Shown in pieces: positions 56,761 to 64,000 of a stretch of 64,000 nt of DNA. Numbering within the stretch: the first letter of the stretch is position 1; each line of letters begins with the position of its first letter. The notes under the pieces were generated by a model, which saw only the letters and a list, made by a program, of their open reading frames with translations, was not told the DNA's origin and did no database searches. The stretch is from Gyromitra esculenta (Eukaryota; Ascomycota; Pezizomycetes; Pezizales; Discinaceae), in assembly GCA_038503075.1 (NCBI GenBank), contig JBCAML010000001.1, forward strand, positions 1,736,001 through 1,800,000. The letters are read 5' to 3'. The translations under genes were made by a program, and so were the position numbers.

Positions 56761-57740
56761 AAATGGGCTGACGGGCTACTTCGGAGTTATATAGTTTCCT
56801 AATTCGATCTTGATTTCAAAGTATACAAGTACGGATTATCTCAGGCCCCATAAATTCTGTCAGCAAGAAATCTGAGCTTTTGAATTGATGGCATCTTCAT
56901 GTCCTGCTGCACTATATGTTTATGCCTTTCCTCATCAAAAATTGAATTTTTTAAAGCCCATTAGAGGATATATGTGTAGCCCAGGGCCTCTATTATATTT
57001 CCATGCAACCTGAGGGGCAATGTACCATAAGCTAGTAGCTACATAGACAGCGAGAAATAAACTAGATACAGATAGATAAACCACCCACAGAGGCGATTAT
57101 AAGCGGCAATTATAACTCGATTTTGCATCTAGCGGGTTAATATTTCTCAATAGGGAATGTACCTGACAGACAGTTTTGCCTCTAGGGTAGTCGCTTTTCA
57201 GGTGGTGTTTTTGTTTCGTTGGTCTCGTGTCGCTGGTCGCTAGCAATTGCCGGTGGGTGGTTGACAGAATACAGCTTGGCATTTTTGTTGGTAAGTGATG
57301 TTTGGTGTTTGGTGTGGCTTGGAGGCTGCGCAGTCCCGAGTGCGCAGAAACCTAACTATTGCATGTTTGAAATCACTGTATCGCTTTACACCAGTAAAGG
57401 CCCGGCTAGATCTGTAATTCTTTGATGGGGTATAGCCAGCCACTCCTGGGCTGTAGCGAAACTGGTGTTTTTATTCTAAGCCCACAGCCCAGTTTCGTCA
57501 TAGCCCTAGATGTAACTGGAGCTAACGGTAGTTAGCCGCTAAGGCCTAAGTAGGAAGTTACGTACGGCAGTCGGAGAAATTGTAGAAACAGCGCTTAGCG
57601 GATGTCTGGAAGGCTAGTAAGTACATGTACCTACACTCAAAACCCGCGTTTCTACAATAGCTCTGCATACCGGAGGCTGATTGTGCCCGTAGACTAGCTG
57701 TAATGCATGGGGTGTTTGCGCACTCATAATAACAAATCCT
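56761..57740. other. Gene-free stretch
   Basis: No gene is supported. A short imperfect hairpin lies at about 57447-57510 (cagtttcg arms) and may be another decayed MITE. Confidence 0.45.
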
Positions 57741-57859
57741 CTTTGTAATTGATTGATGTTTGCGCACTAGCTTAGTCCACGTGCTCTGCTAGTATAAAAC
57801 CACAGAAACTGTATGGGGTGAGAGTCCAGCCCAGTGCACAAACGCCGGTCATTTGCGAG
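57741..57859. mobile_element. Degraded relative of the MITE at 43507-43619
   Basis: The left part (GTAATTGATTGATGTTTGCG) and right part (CAGTGCACAAACGCCGGTCA then TTTGCGAG) align with the two arms of the 43507 MITE, and the middle shares gtatggggt...ccagcc. TA follows the right end. The left terminus is decayed. Confidence 0.6.
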
Positions 57860-57861
57860 TA

Positions 57862-60800
57862 TACTAAATCTGTGCTTGATTCCGAAACATACTCTACCAG
57901 TAACCTAGGAGAAGCTCTGGTGAGTCTGACTGTACGATGTTATATTGTGGTTGCTTGCGCCTACATGTATCTCTAGTTGAGGCTGTTGACAAGTTTTTTT
58001 TTTTAGCTGTAACAGTGCTTGGGTTCTCATTTGTTCTTGCTACCACACTAGTCTACGGGTCTTCTCTAGAGCAGAGCGAAACATGAGTTCCCAGAGCGCT
58101 CCTCGGTATGATTCGGTGTACATTGTACACGTACGACCTGCCATCTACGAACGCGAGTATCAAATCTCCGAAATTCTTAGTTAGCTTGCGGGTATCTTGT
58201 TCATTCTCAGCCTTATTAAAAATCATGGAGTCACGTCACCGTAGGGGCACTATACTTATAATACACATACTAAATGGAATGAGGTTAGAAAAGAGTAAAA
58301 CATATCTAGTCGATGAGTATATTGATACCTGCCATCAATTGATCAATCTATTTATAATAACTTCGTTTTTTGTCGCTCTTTCAACTCGTGATTCTGGACA
58401 ATTTTGATAGGCGTGGACAAAGTCGAATACCTTCAGTTTCTCTGCAATAACCTCTACACATACAGACAGTGATTTATCCACCGCGGGGGATTCTATAGAG
58501 GTATAGATCGAAAGGAAGTGTAGTTGGTGCTTTTGGTATCTATTACCACACGGGTTGCGATTTCGTGGCGATTTCGATTACCAGAGGTGTATCTACTGAT
58601 CTCGTTCATGTGTTGTATTATAATTGACGGTATTGAAAAGCACTACAGCTTTCTTCATTTGGTGTATAGTCTGGAATACAATCGCGGCGACGAATCTCTT
58701 GAGAGAAGCGTTTGATGGTTATAGTTATAACCCTACTATTATAATTAGCGAAGTTAACCTGATTCTATGGTCGATTTGGGGTTGAGCTTGCTATTGGATA
58801 GCCGATTCTTTGGAAGTAAATGTTTTCTAAGGCAAAAACTGTGCACAGATGATCCATGGTCCACTTTTTTCATGGTATCTAGAAGCTTAGATCTAGTACA
58901 TAGGGGTGTGCGCTTTTTTCGGATAAAAGGATAATAAATATGGTGTTGAATGACGCTACTGGCATGTATATGTTGCAGAGGAGAGAGCTAGTGGCATATT
59001 ACACATACATGTATTATTCTCTGTTTTTGGTTTACATAATCATATAAGTATCATTATAATGGCGATGTCATGAGTTTACCGCGCCGGCTTAGCCTCAATT
59101 AAGTAACAGGGTATTGTACTGTTCAGTGAGGAGCGGGTTTAAAAAACTTATTGTATAGCTAATATATTGTAACTATATATGATATCTTGAAAACTTTTAG
59201 TAGCTTGTTCGAAAAAACGTAACTGTATGTAGCTATCTCTGGAAAATATATCCTGACACCTCGAACACTTCAAGGGCACCCGCCGAAGGTTGTAGGACAG
59301 CGTAAAGAGCTCAGGAGATGACATATTCCTCAACTAAATGTGGTCGGGTATTTTTTGTTGGTGCTGTATACATGTATCTATGCTCATATACATGGCTGTG
59401 GGAGAGATACAGATATACGTATACGTATACTGGCCGTCGGACATATTGGTTTGGCGAGAAACCGCTTCCTCTGTAGCTGACCCGTTGCTTGAAGCAAAAG
59501 GTAATTGCATCCAGTTACAATATAAGATGCTTCGTAGGCCTCTTTACTATCTTACTAAGTTTTATCGCTTAGACCTAGCGGCTGTACAATTGTTCCGCAA
59601 CTGTATACGTACATACGCACATGCAGCTGGTAAGTTCTAGGTACCAAGTCTTTCTTGACACGACGAACTCTAGATCGATAAGATGTCTTGATCGAGTGTA
59701 GTACCATAAATATACACGTATATATACATGGAATCAAAATTTAAACGCCTTACCGGATAACTAAGCCGTCGATGAAGCCAATAAAATCCCTCACCGGATA
59801 GTTTCGAATCTTCTTAAGGTATTGGAATATAGAGTTACACATAATCAATCCTGTTCCTTAAATGCATATGGCTTAGCTTGATTTGTGCCGACTAACTTAT
59901 GATCGTGATCCTAGGATTGAATTACCTCGTGCTACAATCTGGCTCGCTCGTTCCGCTCGAGTTCAGTAAGTTCTGGAAATTTTTCATTCTCTTTTTTTCA
60001 GCGGCTCTAGATCTTTGTTTATATTGAATAATGGCGGCGAGCATTGGCTTGAAGATTGAAGCTGGCTGACCTAGTAGGCCCTATGAACCTAGTATTAATA
60101 TCGAGAATATGCTCCGATTAGTGGAAATTCGCCGAAAACACTCTTGCGCTTTTTTTATACTTTACTGTATTGCAATAAAACCTAAGGAAAGTGTGTGGCC
60201 TTAACTTCCCGGAATTCCACGTTTTTATACCCTTGGTTTATTTGAGGCTGATTTAAGGCTGATTTGTCGGTAGTTGCGCCTGAATTTTGCTGGGCGAAGT
60301 CTAACTAGGTATGTAGGTGTGTCACGTCACACATGCACCAACGTATTGGTCTGAGGTATCTGCTAAATTGGAAAATGAGGAATCTTGTCCTGCTAGCTCG
60401 GGATCAAATGGGCTAAAGTCTATATTGATTTAATGGGTAGGGTGCCATGATAGTGTAGCTTTAGCTATAGTTGGAGATTACGTGTTGCATTTGATTTATA
60501 AATCATTTAGTTCAAAGGACTTATAAACTTACAGATTCCAATTTCTTCAGCAGGATTGACTGTGAATTTATTTATTTACTGACACGGTCTATAGATCAGT
60601 GCTCTCCGCCCAGCGTTCATATGATCATAATCACTTTGCAACTAACTCCTGTTTTCACTACCACAAATTGCCGATCCCACTTTTATTGAGATGAAAAACA
60701 AGTGGAACTAAAACATGCGATTAATATCGAGTAGCTTATTGGCGATTATTTATTATCTTCCTGGGCTTGAAACTTACCAGGGTCGCTCAAGCGCTTAAGC

Positions 60801-61923
60801 AAGGCTTATAATTATCAGTAAGCCGTTTTGGTGGGCTTCCATATCCCTAATCGAAATCCATGCTTGAAGGAAATATATATTTGTATTAATATTTGATTGA
60901 TATCTTTAGGTTGGGCTGAGTCCGCATAAGTATATCCTACAAAATTGCACCGAGCCAATAATTTTGTATCGGGAGCAGCTGCGTAGAGGCAGCCCGTTTT
61001 AAAAACCTCGATCACAATCAAATCCGAGGAATTGGCATTTGAATGTTTTTAGGGTGGTACAGAGGTAGGTCTATGTGTTCGAGGCAGGAATAACGAACCT
61101 GAACATGCCTCTCCTCTTACTGGTGGTGGTTTCTGATTTGCTTTCATCGGTCATGATCAGATCAGCAGGTTAATTGGTCAACTCACACTTGCATGCTCAG
61201 ATTCTTTATGCTTGCCCGCCCCCAAACATGTAGGGGCTGATGCAGACACTGATAACATAAATTACTTTCTACAACCGTACCAAGAAATCACAGAATGAGG
61301 GAGAGGATACATGTACGGACCAACGGATAAACAAATAGTACTGCAGCTGATTTCTCACCATAGTCAACCTTGGCTATAGAGTTCCTGATAAATGGTCATT
61401 TTTGATGATTCAAATACCTTATTTTACATTACCACCGTGTGCTATAGCATACTTCCAAGTCCTTTCGGCCTTAAATACTCTTGATGCCGAGAAAAGGTCT
61501 GAGGCCTTTTATCCAGATGAAGGATGAACTGATCGAGGCAGGTTCTGGGGTGTTTAGAATCCTAACGAAGATGCATCAGTCATGTTACTTTGGTTAGATA
61601 GCTGTTTGCCTTTTGGGTGTAAGGATTGACTCTGAGTGAGTATAAATACTGGTCTTCAGCAGCCTTGAAATCGAGTTTATTTCACAGCAGCAAGCGTTAT
61701 AAATCCACAATAATCCTGTTAATCCTCACCCACATCCCGTCCAATACCCTAGGAGCCCGAGTTCTTGTACTTCTCGATTCCCTACGCCGAAATAGAAAAT
61801 ACATAGCCTGTTAGGTTAGCTACCTTTTATATTCTTCTGACTTTTCTTGCATAGCCTTTAGGAATAAAATTATACATGTTCGAAGGCTAATCGTCTTCTG
61901 ATATTTAGTACTATACAAAAACT
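57862..61923. other. 4 kb gene-free stretch
   Basis: Short, AT-rich frames only. No domain, RNA gene or clear repeat is seen. The last 100 bp before 61924 is presumably the promoter of the small secreted-protein gene. Confidence 0.45.
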
Positions 61924-62148
61924 ATGTACTTCAGGATAGCGTCACTCGTTGTATTCTTCCTCCCAGTAGCCTGGTCTACAGCCATCCCTCAAATCACCGT
62001 CAACCCCTCATGCTACACGAGTTGTGTTAGCGGTTTAGCCTGCACTCAAATATACCCTGCGAGTTGCTTTTGTCACAACAAGATCGTTACTGATTGTGCA
62101 ACAAAGTGTGGTGTCGATATTCCAGCGAGAGCACTACAAAATTGTTAG
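61924..62148 (+). CDS. Small secreted cysteine-rich (CFEM-like) protein
   Basis: This 74-residue protein has an N-terminal signal peptide (hydrophobic core IASLVVFFLPVAW, likely cleavage near residue 20) and eight cysteines in the mature part. Their order (PSC-x3-C-x6-C-x7-C-x-C-x6-C-x3-C-x11-C) resembles a compact CFEM domain with its central CxC. CFEM proteins act at the fungal surface or outside the cell in haem/iron uptake, adhesion or host interaction. This one is short and has no GPI signal, so it would be freely secreted. It is a single exon with ATG at 61924. The length is somewhat small for the family, so the assignment is tentative. Confidence 0.68.
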   Translation: MYFRIASLVVFFLPVAWSTAIPQITVNPSCYTSCVSGLACTQIYPASCFCHNKIVTDCATKCGVDIPARALQNC

Positions 62149-63193
62149 ACTTGGAGTGACGTTTGTTCTGGTGACTGGGTTGCTCATGATCACTATATTG
62201 AAGTATCAGCTTTATATGTCTTATTAGTTGGATATGTACATGCATATTTTTCAAGTTGCTTTATATACGAATATTTTATATTATAGGGTCCGGGCGAGAG
62301 CTTTTTCTCAGTTACAGAGTAATGGGGCTACATGTAGTTAAATTTAGTATATGTTCTGTTCTGCTTAGCTTGTACGATTGTCCGCCCGCTTTGGATAAGG
62401 GTAGGGTAAAACTTTTTTCAACTGAAGATATACATATCGACGAAACGTTAGAGTGCATCTGGTTTGTCATTACCATTAGTGGAAGAATATACAGTACTGG
62501 AGGGGGTGAAATTGGCACGGTATTCATAGATCACTCATAAGGACGTGGAAATAAATCAGTAGTGCTATATAGCTATAGCTAAGGAGCTCCCGAAGCTAAT
62601 ACGGTTGTTATCCTGATTTACGGTGCTGAACTTTCTAACAACACGGTATGTGTGCCAAAATCACACCACCTTCCGGTATTGTACTCTATACATTTCTATT
62701 AACCAGCCCTATGAGTCAAATCTCGCCATATTATCTAACATCTGACTAATGGCCTTCTTGTCCGAGCCTGTATACTGTAGCCAGATTACAGTTATTTGCC
62801 TTTTTCGCTACTTGATGTAACTACATGTAAGTAACGTATTTGATCGCGCGCTAAATACTGTAATATCAATAACTACGTATACGTATAATATAGGTACATT
62901 TCAGCGCTCAGGGTTATATGCCACGTTGGCTAGTGCACACGTGCTTTACGTGCCCATTTACATGATGAGTGTCAATTAGTGATCACGATTATCTCCTAGT
63001 GGTGAAAGGTTTTGAGGGGGGATGAATTCGAAGGTATTAATGGCTAGTGAAAATTTTAGGCTGTAAACACGTATATATACTTGCAATTGAAAAATATGCA
63101 GAGTTCCCTTATAACTCCAACCACCTAACTCCATATATATATCCCTTAATATATATCCTAGAAATTGAGGCCAGTCCCGCGGCCGTATGGAAA
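62149..63193. other. Intergenic
   Basis: No gene is supported. There are AT-rich tracts with tatata runs near 63071 and 63137. Confidence 0.45.
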
Positions 63194-64000
63194 TTAATAT
63201 AGTACTAAAATATATAACAAAAAGACTGTTGTTACAGTTTCTAGTCTAACATGCCAAAATACTCTATCTGATCCTGATAGCTGTGAACCTGGCGATACTG
63301 TTGTATTTGTTCCTTGGGCCACCACCGTGCCATTTTCATCCTTAACGAGATTTGCGAATACCATTGCATCAATGAATGGGTACTTTTCAATCTTAATATC
63401 GCCGCATATCTCCTTGAGATCGGCTAGGTTATCTGCGCTAGGGGCGTTTAAAACTACCGTTTGTGTGAGGCAATTGTCGGCACAGAACGTCTCGGTGGCC
63501 TGGCTGGTAGCTGATTCGGCAGACGCAGCATTCCAGGCAATTCTAAAATCTTTCTCAGATATTTCGCATAGCTTATTTGTTTTTCTAAGATAACCCGACA
63601 AATAACTGTTAGCCTAAGAATTTTTCACCATATATTAACTTATTCCAGGAATGACGTATTGTCGAAGGTTATGGTAAACTTACAGATCTCGTAGGCATTG
63701 TTTCCAATAGAGCAGTACGCTTGCTTCGCCATCTATAATAGCATCAAGCCATGACGTATTTAAATCCAATGCAGTGAGGTTGACACCTTCGCAAGCCTCC
63801 CGAACATTACTCTGGAAAGCCAACAGTGATGTGGCGCATTCTGAATTGCAAGACTCCTCGAGGGTATCGTTTTTCTCGACTAGGTTCGGCGACATCAATA
63901 TGGTCACATTACAGTTGATTGCTGTTGTATAGGCGGCAACGCAGGGCTTCGGAAGCTGTTCAGCAGTCTCTGGGCTTAGTGCTCCATTGAAAAGCCAGGA
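63194..64000 (-). CDS. Probable secreted cysteine-containing protein, 3' end (spliced; runs off right edge)
   Basis: An open frame enters from the right edge and continues to a GTAAGT donor near 63682. A 77 nt intron ends at 63606, and a second exon runs 63605-63194. The phase-2 join gives CLRDL-YLSGYLRK. The visible protein has spaced cysteine pairs (CNSEC, CADNC) and several N-glycosylation sequons (NVT, NLT, NTS, NGT), as in an extracellular protein. It ends in a hydrophobic segment (TTVFLLYILVLY) that could be a membrane or anchor signal. The pattern recalls the non-LysM parts of large fungal LysM or cell-wall proteins, but no LysM motif is visible. The start is outside the window. Confidence 0.65.

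Noticed and set aside
1..64000. CRISPR arrays, bacterial operons, rRNA genes, telomeric arrays
   Set aside because: None is present. The sequence is eukaryotic, and repeats are dispersed or inverted rather than regularly spaced.

Overview
The window looks like a gene-poor, transposon-rich piece of a filamentous ascomycete (Pezizomycotina) genome. Evidence: short spliceosomal introns with GTATGT/GTAAGT donors and TACTAAC-type branch points, LaeA-like methyltransferases, a Rho GTPase, chromodomain Ty3/gypsy elements of Tf1/sushi type, a Tad/I-like LINE and many TA-flanked MITEs. A truffle- or cup-fungus-like genome would fit the low gene density, but that is a guess. The repeats keep long open frames, so RIP-type mutation does not look effective here.

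Layout. 1-18567 is a nested transposon stack. A 5'-truncated LINE copy (L1, minus) was hit by a gypsy element F (minus) and by another LTR (X). F was then hit by gypsy E (minus, complete, 5.9 kb) and gypsy A (plus). A was hit by gypsy G (minus, running off the left edge), and X carries a gypsy solo LTR. The gypsy copies share odd LTR ends (TTTCAYGG...CCGTGAGA), a self-complementary primer site, covarying U5 hairpins and a -1 frameshift signal between gag and pol. 18568-23394 is gene-free and contains a MITE cluster at 21.5-22.1 kb. 23395-30357 holds two tandem paralogous methyltransferase genes on the minus strand with conserved intron positions. The downstream copy (23395-25315) has gained a CX3C-rich internal block and a C-terminal tail with 16 cysteines in 35 residues, which I regard as the most unusual thing in the window. 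30358-36622 is empty apart from simple repeats.

36623-46784 is the most gene-like stretch: a divergent Rho GTPase, a 1034-residue coiled-coil protein, a 225-residue orphan ORF, MITEs, and a conserved-looking acidic coiled-coil protein. 46785-51185 has no gene I can support. 51450-56743 is a full-length, apparently young LINE (L2) with both ORFs intact, a poly(A) tail and a 16-17 bp target duplication. 56761-64000 is sparse: a degraded MITE, a small secreted 8-cysteine (CFEM-like) protein, and the 3' end of a probable secreted cysteine-containing protein that runs off the right edge.

No operon-like or pathway clustering is evident apart from the methyltransferase pair. Spliced models here come from reading splice sites and frames by eye and need transcript support.
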